From Strix aluco (Eukaryota > Chordata > Aves > Strigiformes > Strigidae), in contig NC_133943.1 in assembly GCF_031877795.1 (NCBI RefSeq), positions 13,199,001-13,263,000 on the forward strand: DNA of 64,000 nucleotides, written 5' to 3'. Of the stretch, positions 26,131-38,560 are shown piece by piece. Made by a program: the position numbers and the translations under genes. Under the pieces are notes generated by a model, which was not told the DNA's origin, made no database searches, and saw only the letters and a program-made list of their open reading frames with translations. Every line of letters begins with the position of its first letter. Position 1 is the stretch's first letter.

Positions 26131-27902
26131 AGACACAGAGAAAATGAACCTTTGCCATTTAATGCTATAGGTAGCAATTGTGAAAGAGGTGTTTTGCTTT
26201 AAGAATATTAGTGAAGAGTTTACAGGTGGTACTGGAACAAGGGGTAAGGTCAGTAAGGGGATGTTCTCACAACCATTATTTCTACTGACTGGCACTGGGA
26301 ATTTGTCCCACTCCTTTCCTGGACTCTGCAGGAGAAGAAATTCAGTGATCCCAGGCTCATTTAATCAAAATAGCTCTGCAGTTGCCTTTGGTTCAGGGAC
26401 TGTCTGTTTAAACAGAAGATTGCTCATGTGAACCTCAGAAACATTTGCTTCGTCTCCTTCCCCCTTCCCCGAAGAAGCCTGCTTTGCAGCAGCATGTAGC
26501 TCCCTTCCAACAAGCTGCCTGCAGAGCTACTTGGGAAGCCAAACACAGCTCTCCAGATTTATTAAAATGCATTGCTTGCTTTCTGTCAGCAGTGCTGATG
26601 TCGGTAAGAACAACAGGGCAAACACCTTAATAGGCAAGCCAAGAGCCTGTGTAGTGTTTATCTCACACAGACACGAAGTTTGGCTATGGCTCAGCTATTG
26701 CATTACAGGCAGCGGTGTATTGGTTTTGAATGGTGTTGGAATTAAGTACAACTGGGCCTCTGTAGAAGCCTAGGTAGCTGCTGAGCACAGAGCCGGCTGC
26801 CTCCAGGACTGTAGTCTGAACCCAGACCCAGTGCAGACCATCCTTACGGGTGCAGATCTTTGGGGGCTGTATTGCAGCAAAAGAAAGCTTTTAGTGGGCT
26901 CAGACTGGACACAGAAGCTGAAAGACCTTGTCACCGTGGAGGTATGAGTGCTGTGAGGGCTGGTACTGTGTGCAGGCCACTCTCCGTCACACACTGACGA
27001 AATAAAAGAGAAAGAGGCAGCTCTTCAGGTGCTTTGCTAAGAGAGCATATTACAGAAATAGAAACAATTCACCCGGCATTGCCCTCCCGTGGGTAGAGCC
27101 GCCTTTCCACAAGGCACAGAAGCACCAAAAATTCTGCTTCTTCACGCACAGGAGAGAGAATAGTCTCCTCTGCTGCCACTACTGCAGAACTACTCCAATT
27201 AGTTAATAATTTTAATGGTAGGGGTATTTTTAGGATCTGAAAAGCTATGGCTGCTGTCCAAATCTTCTAGGTCTTTTTTTATGTGAATAAATATTACAAA
27301 TATATGACAGAGAGATAAAGAGCCTCACTGAATAGCTGCACAAAGAGGCCAAAGGATAGCACTGAATTGCTGAAATAAACATGCATCAGTGGATGTAGAT
27401 ATATCTCACCTGGGAGAATTGAAGTCCCTTTTGTCTGAATGTCTAGCTGTGACCAACTGGGATTTCCATCCCATCTCAAAAGATAGAGACATTGGTTTAA
27501 AATGCTTAACCTTTGTTTAAGAGTTGCTTCAGTAATGACTCATGGAAGAGACTGTGGTGAATTGAATCACTACTCAAATTGTCTACTGTGTGAAGAATTT
27601 AGTTGCAGAAAAAAGTTTAGTGTAAAACCTCTAAGGTCTAAGGCAATCACAGCCCAAACTGCTGTAATCATTTTAACTTGCTAACTTCTGCAGTCTGGGC
27701 TCAGCCTCACTGCTGATGGCATTTTCCACTGCAAGATTGTTCTCCTACTTTTCTTTGGATTATGTTGGTATTGCCTAGTGTCCAAATATAGAGTAACTCA
27801 ATGCTTCCATTCAGTGCTTTTGTATGTAAACCGTGTTAATCTGTTCTAAGCAGCAGAGCATCTTCTATAAGCTGATATTTTGGCACCTCCTTTGGTCTGT
27901 AG
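26131..27902. other. Non-coding sequence right of the CpG island
   Basis: CpG content falls back to background. A donor-like GGTAAGAAC near 26604 follows an open frame from 26445, but no convincing acceptor bounds it. No transposon was recognised. Confidence 0.45.
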
Positions 27903-28128
27903 CTATTTCAACTTTCCTGAGCTGTTTGAAGGGGAAATGAGTCCTGGCACGGGAAGCAGAGCTGCAGCGCTTAAAGGCACTGAGGTATCTTCAGCCGGTG
28001 GGACTCTGCCACCAGAGGAGTCCAGGCCTACATGGACATGCCGAAATTGTGGTGGTAATGTTGCAGACATGATCTCCTGCGTCAAAAGGAGGTACTGTCT
28101 CCTAGCAGGTCAAGGACTGATCAGAAAG
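27903..28128 (+). other. Candidate internal exon with Cys pairs
   Basis: CCTCCTTTGGTCTGTAG ends at 27902 and AGAAAG followed by GTGAGGAC marks a donor after 28128. After one leading base the frame is open for 75 codons and ends in phase 0. Near its end it holds Cys residues spaced C-x2-C-x10-C-x5-C (around WTCRNCGG and SCVKRRYC), which faintly resembles a zinc-binding arrangement. The phase would suit splicing to the candidate at 63010. A minus-strand frame overlaps it, the acceptor is imperfect, and I recognise no family. Chance is the leading alternative. Confidence 0.18.
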
Positions 28129-31100
28129 GTGAGGACTTTCTGAGGAGGTTGAAGTTTTAGTCTTTAAGGACAACAGCTGCTATGAAGCAGCTGGTCCTAA
28201 GGATGACAAGGGCAAGGGGCTAAGGTCTAACCAGGGATGTCTGTGAGCAGCCTTGGCAGAGGGTATCCAAGATATCAGTGACTCCAAGAAGCCATACAGG
28301 CAGCCCTGCTCCTTTCTGCACTGTTGAGTAAGCCAGTTCTCAGCTCTCTGCCCACCAGCACTCACACAGCCTCCAGCAGCAGAACAAACAGCCTCCAACA
28401 CCTCCGTTTGTACCCAAAGAGAGGTGCTGCCTTGGAAGCTGCAAGGGAGGAGGGGAATCAGGAGCCAGCTTTGTCTGCTGTGGGCAGAGCTGCCTGGTAC
28501 AGCCCATGTCCTGCAATCCTCCCAGCTGTGCCAATCGCCGGCTGTGGGAAGGACCTGCGCAAGAGGCAGGGCTTGTCTCACTGTTGTGTTTCATCAGCTT
28601 TCCTTGCTCATAATTGACTGAGTGTTGGACGCATAATCTTGATTCAAGCCAGGGAGAGTCTTGCAGCTCCAAAGCAACTAAGTGGAGAGACCAAGCATTT
28701 CATGGGAATCTGAGTAACCTGTTGGGGGCGGGGAGGCACGAAACCTCAATTTCCCACAGTGAGTGATGAAATAATTACATCATAACTGACAAAGCTGCTA
28801 ATTTGAAGGAGGTTAAATTTCCCAAGGGCAATACTAAGATGACAAGCTTTCAGCTCTGGTGTGTCATTTACTGCTCTTCCTTGTGTTGATTTTTATAGGG
28901 GTTTCTGTGGCTGCTCAGCAAAATTAATGTGGCAGAATGAGACCCTCAGGTGGGGGGATGTCATCACAGAGCTTTTCACATATTTCAAAAGACATATTAA
29001 TGTTAGGAGAGACTATCAGTTACTTACTAGTTTGCTTCCCAGCCCACACCACAAAAATTTCACCCAGCAGTTCTTGCAGTGCTCCCAGGAGTTATTGGCA
29101 GAAGCAGCTCCCTGAAGCTAAAGTAGAAGAGACAATTTAATGTGACTAAAGTTTAAAAAATGCTTCTCCCCTTTCTAATACAAATTATCTGTGATGTATT
29201 ATCACTCCTCCTAGGGTTAGGAAATAAGCCCCAAAATTTATACCCAGCAACCTTTAATAGGTGTGCATATACAGCCTCTTTGCGCTGTGACCCAGGAGAA
29301 TGGCTTCCTAATATTCCTCTTAAAGACTTAGTGTTTGTGTTGGGTTTCCTGTAAATTCATAGTGTTTCATTTGCAGCCAAACTGCAACAAAACCCACATA
29401 ACGATTAGGAATCCTTGCACGTAGATACAGCAAATGCAGTCACAAGATTGCTAAATAGAAATTGCTCTATCTTTAAATGATCATGAGCTGTCAGCTGTTC
29501 CTTTGTTCGGATTATTATAGACACACATAAAACATTTGATTGAATGCTCCAGTTTTCACCAGCTAGAATCCAGACGGATGTCTGATAAAATAACAAACAC
29601 ACCCCACTCCACCCCTCCTCAAAATCCCCTTCCTGCTTCGACTGGATTTCTCCCTGTATTGAAGTCAGTATTTCATGGACTAAATTGGACAAAGCAAGCA
29701 AACAATCTCCTTCGCATTGATTTCCAAATGAAATCATTGTTAATCACATCAATATTCCCAGCTGATGCAATGGTCTTGGAGGCCAGTTTTCTGGCTCAAA
29801 CAAGCTCCTCTGCATAGATGCCATGGAGCCCTCTGTGTGTGCTGCCCACATTAATGATTGTTGGAAACATTCAGGTCTGATTCTCTCACCTCTTTTTTCT
29901 TCCCCCTTTCCACTCACGCAGCAAGGAAGAAATAGAAATACCATTCTTCACTTAACATTGGATTTCTAACCTCTCTCAGTGATGTGAAGGGGGCAGCTGT
30001 GTGGTGAGCTGCTGATTTCTGGGGCTAAACTCTGCTCTTTTGTGGTACAACTCTGATGAGGGTTGTGACAGCTTAGGAGGTATCAATCAGAGCTGTGCTG
30101 ACTGTGGAGCAGAAGCCTGCTCCTGCAGACATTTGTCCAAAGGATTAATTGCAAATCCATGTGCATCTCTCTATGTTCAGTGAGACGCCTCTCATGCTTT
30201 AAACGAAGTAAGTGCTTGTGCTTTGGGAGGATGACAATCAGGGCACAAACAGTGGAGCTGCGGGCTGACTGTGGCAGGAGCAGCGCTGGCGTTGGTGCGG
30301 GTAGGGATGCTGGCAGGACCCAGGAGGAGCTCGGCATTGGCTCCTGTCCCCCCAGCAGCTCTGCCTGAGGTCAGGTCTCACCGCAGGGCCGTGAACAACG
30401 CCTTCCCTCCTTTGCAAAAGAGGGAGCAGAAAGGAAGAAAAGGTGGCAGGCGCAAACGTGACTGTTTCCAGCAATAACAAGAAACCCCAGCAGTGTGCGC
30501 ACACACAGGCAAATAAGCACACACAAACACACACAGAGTACATCATGATCCAGTGTAGAGGAGCCTGTCTGAGACCAGATTACTATTAATGGTCAGTCTG
30601 AAAAGGAGTGGATGAGCCTTAGAGACTAAAATACCTTCTCCCAGTTAGACACAGCTCACAGGAACTCTGTACACACGTGGCCACAGCTGGTTGGGAAAGC
30701 ATATGCTGCCCATTTGACATGTAATAAATGTACCCTGTCAGATAAGCAAGACTTCAGGACTATATGTGTAGCATCTATTAGGAATGGCAAATTAATTAAA
30801 AGTATGAACTAATTAACCTCTCTCTGCCTCTTCCTTTGCCAGGGCAGTGAGGCTCATCCTGCCATAAGCTCCGCAGCAGCCTGTGCTGTGTCCTGGGCAG
30901 CCCTGGTTTTGCTAATGGCCCCCATGCTGCTCCCTGTGCATCTGGGGACTGAGGTGCCCTCTGTGTAATGAGGCCACTGACAGTTTGATGATGCTTTCTG
31001 TAAAAGTGTTCTCCCCTGTGCCTTTACTGAAATAATCTGTGGACTGGCTATAATACGGCCTTAGGCTGGTGTGTGAGCTGTAGAACAGAGTCACCAGCAG

Positions 31101-33623
31101 AGGCTGAGATTGGAATGGGGTTTTGAAGGGTTTCTGCCTTAGAGGAAACCTGATGAGGTGAAAAGGGCTCTAGAAAGAGACATAAGCTTCTCTTAAGATG
31201 GTTGAGCTGAATTGAGGGAGTATTGTTGTAACATACAACCCTTTGAACTATCCTTTAGCAGAGTAGGCTTTGTATAGCCTCAAGGAAGCTTTAGCCAAGG
31301 GGAGAAGGGGGCTAACTTCAGATCCACCATAGCTGACCTGCTAGAGACCACAGCGTCTGCTGCAAATGGCTGAGACTGCGCACAAGCTGGTGAGCACAGC
31401 AGGAGGTTCTGCAGGGGCTGCGCAATCAGCCCACGTCAGCGCTACAGGTGGCTTCACCCTGTGAGAGTTAGTCTTTATTCTCTTGCTGTCACATTTTCCT
31501 GTCTGCTCACTTGTAAATCAAATTGCCGTGTTCTCTGATGATAATGTTTTACTTCTCCGAAAGTTACTATTTGCACAGTGGCATCTGTACGATGCTATTT
31601 TCCCCTCTGAATAATCATTTTCATAATCTGAAACTGAAAAGAAAACCCAAACAACTACCATGGAAGAAAGGAACATTCTCATGGAATAAATTTCCATAGA
31701 CTCAGTTAAATTTCCCCGTAAATGCATATTACTTCTGGAGCTTCCTGTGAAAGCAGCAATGAAGAGAATTATTCTGCTCAGTTTTTACCTACTGACCCTA
31801 CCAAATACTTTCCTCAGCATGCTATCATCAGAGGTGTTGTAGAGCTGATGCATTTGCTATTTTCTGTTTAATAGAGCTGATATTCAAATGGAGTGATGTC
31901 CCTTGTCACAAATATAATTTCATCCTTCTACTGCACTTGCCAAGAACAATGCAGTGGCCTCGCTGTTAGATACTGTGCTTGGTTCATTACTTTAAAATAT
32001 GTTAGCACTTTGTTCATAATAGGTTTGATGGCCTAAACAATATAGGTGCTGAATTTTTAATGGTAACAATAAGGTATTTATTTTATTTGTATTTGAAGAA
32101 GGAGCAGGAAACACAAGTACCTTGTGAGAAATCTTGGTTTTGTGAGACTAAGTCCAGTTTTGCAGCTGTGCTGGAGGATGTCAGCACCCTTTTTCAAGGT
32201 GACCCCGAAAGTGTTGCAATTACTACAGGTAATTTGCCATTTAAGGCTGTTATGAAAAATACTTCAGGGGCTGTTGCAGCACATGGGTGAGTTTTACCTT
32301 TATCCTCGCAGGCCAGCAGAGAGGGTCTGGCCAGCCATAGGGTCTAAGCTGCATTCAGAGGGAGAAAATCTCGCCTGTTCTCAAAGCACCTTTAAATCAG
32401 TGGCAGAGATGTTTCTTGTGGGGATGCTAAATATGACGTAGGAGCACAAGCATGGGTTGGGGTTTCAGGGTCATGTGGCCATTGACACCATCTCCACTAC
32501 TTCCTTCTAGACTACTGAGTGTTATGTTCAGATCTGATGTGTCCAATTAATAGTGAGATTGAATCCCTACAAAGTGTCCCAGAATTATCCTGCAAGGAGC
32601 AGAGCATGAAGCTGCAGCAGGGTAGGAGGGAGGGGACCAGCTGTGGGTCCTTGCAGTCTGGAGCAGCTCACAGCACCCCATGCTGCCAAGGTGCTGGGCT
32701 GGTTGGCTCCTTACTGAGGAGTTTGGAGGTGTAGCCAGTGATAAATAACATTACGGGATGCTTTTTGGATAAAGCATCACTGCCTTGCAGGGGCACCAGG
32801 CTTCCTGGGGAGAAGCATGGTGGCATTTCTGCACATGATAGTCTGCGATTCTGCTCATGGTGGGCTTCAGCTCGCCCTGCATGGCTGCTGCTGCTTCTCC
32901 TCCTGGCTCAGCCCCACACAAACCCCTTTCCTCAGAGCAACTGCACGTTCCTGTTGACATGCCCACAAATAGCTTCACCCGTCTTTCCCCTGTTTGGAAA
33001 AAAGTTAAGAGGCTGCACAAAATTTCCATATTGCAACAAGAATCTGGGGGTTCCCCTGGGCAGGACTCCCCAATAGCATGTGAGGAAGAGAGGCAACATT
33101 TCAAGGAAGGGACATTTGAGAGTATTTCTGCAAAAAACAGATAATACTTTATTTTTAAAGCCTTGTGCACAAAATTTGGCTTCCTCTGATACTGGAAATT
33201 GTCTCACAGCAACATATGCTAATTCATTAGATGAATTTCATTCATTGAAATGCGAACTAGGGTAATTTCTTCCTACTTTTGAATGCAAATTGCAATTCAG
33301 CCTTAACTATGGCGGTATTCCCATTACACAGGGCTGAAGAATATCTATAATATTTACTTTACTCTTGCTTTTAACTTAGCAAAATCTTTTCTCAATAAGC
33401 TTCATCTCATCCCAGAGCAGCCTTTTGTGCTGTTCCTTATGTTGCAGTTTTGCACCGAAGGGTTGGCTCAGCTCATGAGGGTAACAGCATCACCAGGGCT
33501 GTAAGTCTTCTGGACACCTGGGGGGACCATATTGTGACTTGTTTCATTCCTGGTGGGAACTGGGTCGGTCCAACCTGCAGCAGTCTAATACTCACAGAGC
33601 AGGGGTCTGCTGAGGCATAGCCA
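28129..33623. other. Non-coding sequence with CA-rich stretch
   Basis: A CA-rich, interrupted dinucleotide stretch lies at about 30500-30536. GC-richer patches at 28330-28600 and 32840-33080 carry overlapping short open frames on both strands. None is splice-bounded in a convincing way. No transposon was recognised before 33624. Confidence 0.5.
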
Positions 33624-34867
33624 ATCATAGAATCATAGAATTGTAGAACAGGAAGGTCCCTTCGTAGAAGGGACTGTAAAGATCATCTAGTTCCAGCCCC
33701 CTGCCACCGGCAGGGACACCTTCCTCTAGACCAGATTGCTCACAGCCCCGTCCAACCTGGCCTTGAACACTGCCAAGGAGGGGGCAACCACAACCTCTCT
33801 GGGCAACCTGTGCCAGTGTCTCACCACCCTCACAGGAAAGAATTTCTTCTTTATACCTAACCTAAATCTTCCAGTTTAAAACCGTTACCCCTCATCCTAT
33901 CCCTACACTCCCTGATCAAGAGTCCCTCCCCAGCTTTCCTGTAGCTCCTTTTAAGTACTGTCAGGCCACTATAAGTTCTCCCCAGAGCCTTCTCTTCTCC
34001 AGGCTGAACAACCCCAACTCTCTCAGCCTGTCCCCATAAGGGAGGTACTCCAGCCCCTGATCATCTTCATGGCCTCCTCTGGACCTGCTCGAGGAGGTCT
34101 ATGTCCTTCTTATGTGGGGGGCCCCAGAGCTGGACCCAGCACTGCAGGTGGGATCTCACGAAAGCAGAGTAGAGGGGGAGAATCCCCTCCCTTGACCTTC
34201 TGGCCACACTTCTCTTGATGCAGCCCAGGACATGGTTGACTTTCTGGGCTGTGAGTGCACATTGCTGGCTCATAGTCAGTTTTCCATCCACCAGTACCCC
34301 AAGTCCTCCTCCACAGGGCTGCTCTCAATCCACTCACTGCCCAGCCTGGATTTGTGCTTGGGATTGCCCTGACCCATGTGCAGGACCTTGCACTTGGTCT
34401 TGTTGAATTTCATGAGTTTTGCATGGTCCCACATCTCCAGCCTGTCCAGGTCCCTCTGGATGGCACATCCCTTCCCTCCAGTGTGTCGACCGCACCACAC
34501 AGCTTGGTGTCATCAGCAAATTGAGGAACTTGCACTCACAGCTCTGAGTGTGACCATCCAACCAGTTCCTCATCCACCAAGTGGTCCATCTGTCAAATCC
34601 ATGTCTCTTCAATCTAGAGACAAGGATGCAGGACAGTGTCAGAAGCTTTGCACAAGTCCAGGTAGATGATGACAGTTGTTCTTCCCTTATCCACCAGCAC
34701 TGCAACCCTGTTGTAGAAGGCCATCAAATTTGTCAGGCACGATTTTCCCTCAGTGAAGCCATGCTAGCTGTCACCCATCACCTCCTTATTTTCCATGTGC
34801 CCTAGCATAGTTTCCAGGAGGATCTGCTCCATGATCTTGCTGGGCACAGAGGTGAGATGTCTGGCTT
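33624..34867 (-). mobile_element. CR1 LINE, 5'-truncated with internal deletion
   Basis: The + strand starts with the CR1 terminal octamers and ends around 34867 inside the reverse transcriptase region. Read on the minus strand it encodes CR1 ORF2 pieces in order: [42 protein letters not shown], a shifted version of the FADDTKL catalytic motif, [29 protein letters not shown], and LPLYSAFVR. Relative to the family, the block containing the GVPQGS motif is missing between DGHTQ and the FADD region (around 34535). An in-frame stop lies at 34764-34766 and several frameshifts are present. It is a dead copy of about 1.24 kb. Confidence 0.95.
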
Positions 34868-34895
34868 ATTTTCACTTTGATTTAAATGACCAGTT

Positions 34896-34933
34896 AGTTA
34901 ATTAATAGACAAATAGTTAAATAATAGACAAAT
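34896..34933. repeat. 19-bp tandem duplication
   Basis: Two adjacent 19-base copies differ at one position (AGTTAATTAATAGACAAAT against the same unit with AAATAA). They start about 30 bp beyond the truncated 5' end of the CR1 copy. A partial third copy with ATAATAGA follows. Confidence 0.85.
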
Positions 34934-37900
34934 AATAATAGATGAATTTTCTTCCATTTTGATTTGCAATTTAAATTAATGATTCTTCCAGCAAAAATAA
35001 ACTACCTGAATAATAACACCATTATAACCTCAAGGCTTCTCTTCGGACTGCTTATGAAAATGCTGCATAACCTCCATCAGTAGAGAACTTGTACTGAGCA
35101 TCACAACCATTGAAAGAAAGAAGAGGAATAGCAAGAGGGAGAGGAAGAGAGAATGAAGTTCACTTTCCCTCATACATTAGATTGTTTCTTAAAAATTGTT
35201 TTGATAACTTTTTTTCTGCTCACATTAGACTTGCCTGTGTATTTATGTGTGTTATTCTCTCTGTATGAGGCTAATGACTGCCTGAAATCATTCACTGAAA
35301 GCAATTATTTGGACATCCCTCCGTGTACTTTAAAAGGTGACAAAGTATAAGGTTTTCGTTATTGTTCAGCTCACATCTGGAGTTGACTCCAGTCCATGTC
35401 TGGCACACCAAGTCAATAGCCTCACTCTATATTCCACTCACATCTTTTCCTTCCCTGAATTTATTCTGTCTGACTTGATACTGCCGGGCGATGTAGCCAC
35501 AGGAGGAACTGTGCAGGAGAGAGCGATCTGGTTTGTGTTAGGAAGCTGGTGTGAGGAATTAAAGCTCCTGTTGTGACAGAGATGGCAACAAAAGCAGAAA
35601 ACTTCTTCGTGCAGAAGGAAAAACTGTCAGCTGAGACATTCGGAAATGATACATGGGTATTGAGCAGTGACTTTCACACTAATTTCCGAAGTGCTGTTAA
35701 TGTCAGGCTAGGTCAGGTCTTGAAGCTTCCTTGCCAAAGGCTGCCTGGTGACGTTGCTTCCCACCACTGTGGCTGGCTGACGGGATTTGTTCCCACCTAC
35801 GATTTAGCATAACAGACACATGAAGTACAGTGAGGAGAAAACAAATCCTCTTTAATGCCCTTCCCTCCCATTCCAAAATCTTGGGGATTTTGTGTGCTGC
35901 TTGCACATAACAAGGAAAACCAACTCAAGCTTTCCCGTTGCAAGGACCACCAGAGCCACGCTGTTTGTCAGGCAGTGGGAGCTTCCCGTTAAACAATGTA
36001 ATTTCCCCACCATATAACACCATTGCTGCAACCTCCCACTGCTGTCACCCATCTCTGAAGGGCCATTAGTGCCCAGTCTGTAGATGCTTGGCGTAAGCAA
36101 ACATCTCAAGCTGAGAAGTCTGGTATTGGTACATTACAAGAAAATCCCTCAACCTTAAAATTGCTTATGGTAAAAAGCTCCAATTTGTAGATATCACTGT
36201 CTAACAGACCAAACCATCTCAGGAGTTTAGGAATAAGCCTGGCGTACACTTGTGTGCCTGGTTATGGGGCGAGGGAAGACTGGCATAAAATACGAAGAAG
36301 CTGTGTTTGAAGGAAAGGCATTTTAATAAACAGTCTTAATCTTCACCTTTCAGTATTTAAGTCACAGTGCAGCTTCCTGCCATTATTAGAGCAGTTAAAA
36401 TGCAATTACTTTTTCATCTTTATTTCAGTTCTTGAATAATTAAAGCCACTTTACATCAAGGGTGATCCATAAAAGAAGGCATTTTGCATGTGAAAAGCAG
36501 CAAAGGGTGGAAGACTTTGGGGTATCGGGAGTCAGCAGCCGAGCAACTGAGATTGGTAATGCTACAGTAAACCGCCTTCTTTGCACAGCGCTACAGGATC
36601 ATGGAAAGAGGCCAATTGCTGGATTTCTGCACTTTATCTTGATTAAACGGCTGTTTCAATTTGGTATTCACTCCTTTCATATTTGTAATCACTTTAAGAT
36701 TTTCATTTTATAGTATTCACTTATTTAACTGCTTGTTTCCTGCCAAGTCTAAAAAAAGAAAGGCTTTTCCCTCCCTTCTCCTTGCTGCAATAAAGGCAAG
36801 AGTTTACACAAAATTACTTCTATATTTAAAGTCTCCTGATGTAAATCTCTGATTGCTTTAAATAGTCAGAGCTGGTAGATACTGCAAATAAGTATTGGAG
36901 TGAAAGATCCTGAGCTGCTGGGGGAGGCTGACAACTGCCGCAAGCGCGTGGGCAGGCTGATGGGCGTCCCTGGGGCACGGGGAGGGGTGCAGCACCCCTT
37001 GGACCTGAGTGGGTGCTACCCCTCCCCAGATGCTCCAGAAGATTTTGGGGATTGCTGTGATTCCTTTTCAGGTGTGTGCTGCCTGCCTGCGAAGGGGCTG
37101 TGCCCCGTGAAGGGTCCTGCAGTGCTGTGGGGTTGGGAACGGGAGAGCAGAAGCTGCCAGAGGCTCCATGTCGTGGGCATTTCTCCAGAGACACAGGAAG
37201 AGGAAAGATCTCCCCATGGGGCTGCAGTGATTGCCAGACTGCCAGCAGCAGAAAAACAACTCCCTTTTGGTTCCTTATCACCCAAATGGAATATCATCCA
37301 CCTTGTATCTTAGCCAAGGTAATGGGAAAAGAAATACAGCCTAAATGTGCTGGAAAGGATGAAACCATCTTAGGTTTTAATTTTATTATTAGAGACTAAA
37401 GAAATCAACATATTCTCAGGCATTTGCTGGACTAGTTAGCTTTATCACACTCATTTGTCAACACCTTTTTACTGATGTTGAGGGATGTAATTTAAAGAAA
37501 GTGAGCAGCAGGAAAGTTAGAAATCATCTGAGGGAAGCTGCTTTGGAGAGAGGATCAAAAGTAGCAAGTAAATGCCTTTGGTATTGCACATTGGTCAACA
37601 GGTTCTGCCATTACTATCCCCTTACAAAGCCAGTGAAATGCTTTGGGATACTCAGAGGTGGCAGCATTGAACTCTGAGACATCTGTATGGAAGGATTAGG
37701 TGGCAGCTTCCTGTGGCCAGCCCCAATCCCAAACACCTCAGCCATGGTAAACTCAGGAGTCACTGCTAGCAATGATGGCTGCAGACATGAATGCCATTGC
37801 GCAGCTCAGCTTGGACATCGTTTCAGATTACAGCTGACTAGCTAGGGCAAGACCCATCCAGCTAATCTCACCTGTCCAAGAATTGCACTGTGCTGTAAAT

Positions 37901-38520
37901 TGGGTTTAATTACTGCATTTTAGGTATAAATAGCTTTTGAACTGCTGAGGGACTGTGTAACTAGTTTGTGAATCCAGTCCTAGAGAAATGTATTATGAAA
38001 CACTTTTGCTTTTTTGCTCTCCCAAGTTGACTGTTTTTAGCACATACCTGCAGAGGGCACAGGGAAGGGCAGGAAGGCTGGCTGAATAGCAGAGTTGCAG
38101 AAAATCAAACTGGTCCTAAAACTTGGCTGGCTGCAAAACTTAATGAAGAGAAAAGGCAGCCGGTGGCACAGCCCTGCTGTAGCAAATCCACAGGCGGTGA
38201 GGGCTAAAGTCTGCATTTGCCTGCACTCAGCTGCAGTGCTGCAGTGTGGGTTTTGCTGGACCAGTTCCTGGTGTACGTGGGTACAAGAACCTTAACAGGG
38301 TGCTGGGGAAATGACTACCCAAAGAAAACTGTGGATTCTCGATGTATATACTAGGTCAAAAGTGAAAGGCACTCATGTAAGAAAAAGGTTGTAAGCCTGT
38401 GGGACATTTGAATTTAAACTGGTCTGGTAGGGATCTGCATCTGGCTGGGATTTGTATCTGATTGCTGATAGACTGGCAGGAACTGGTCAGTCCTTGGCAC
38501 GACCCTGGCCTAAGGACCAG
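34934..38520. other. Non-coding sequence with GC-rich patch
   Basis: The patch at 36890-37260 is GC-richer, with open frames of 137 (+) and 151 (-) codons lying over each other. Such mutual opening follows from low stop-codon frequency rather than coding. No splice-bounded frame or transposon was recognised. Confidence 0.45.
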
Positions 38521-38560
38521 GACTGTGTAACTGCAGGGACTGTGTAACTGCAGGGACTGT
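38521..38560. repeat. 17-bp tandem repeat, 2.4 copies
   Basis: The unit GACTGTGTAACTGCAGG occurs twice without change (38521-38537 and 38538-38554), followed by six bases of a third copy. Perfect identity suggests a recent slippage or duplication event. Confidence 0.9.

Noticed and set aside
25984-26295. Minus-strand frame with alternating Pro-Phe residues
   Set aside because: It is simply the (GGGAAA)n array read on the other strand.
34067-34705. Minus-strand frames as host genes
   Set aside because: Their peptides are CR1 ORF2 fragments within a broken retrotransposon copy.
36826-37313. Overlapping frames of 137 (+) and 151 (-) codons
   Set aside because: Mutual overlap on both strands in a GC-richer patch, with no splice sites, ATG context or known motif.
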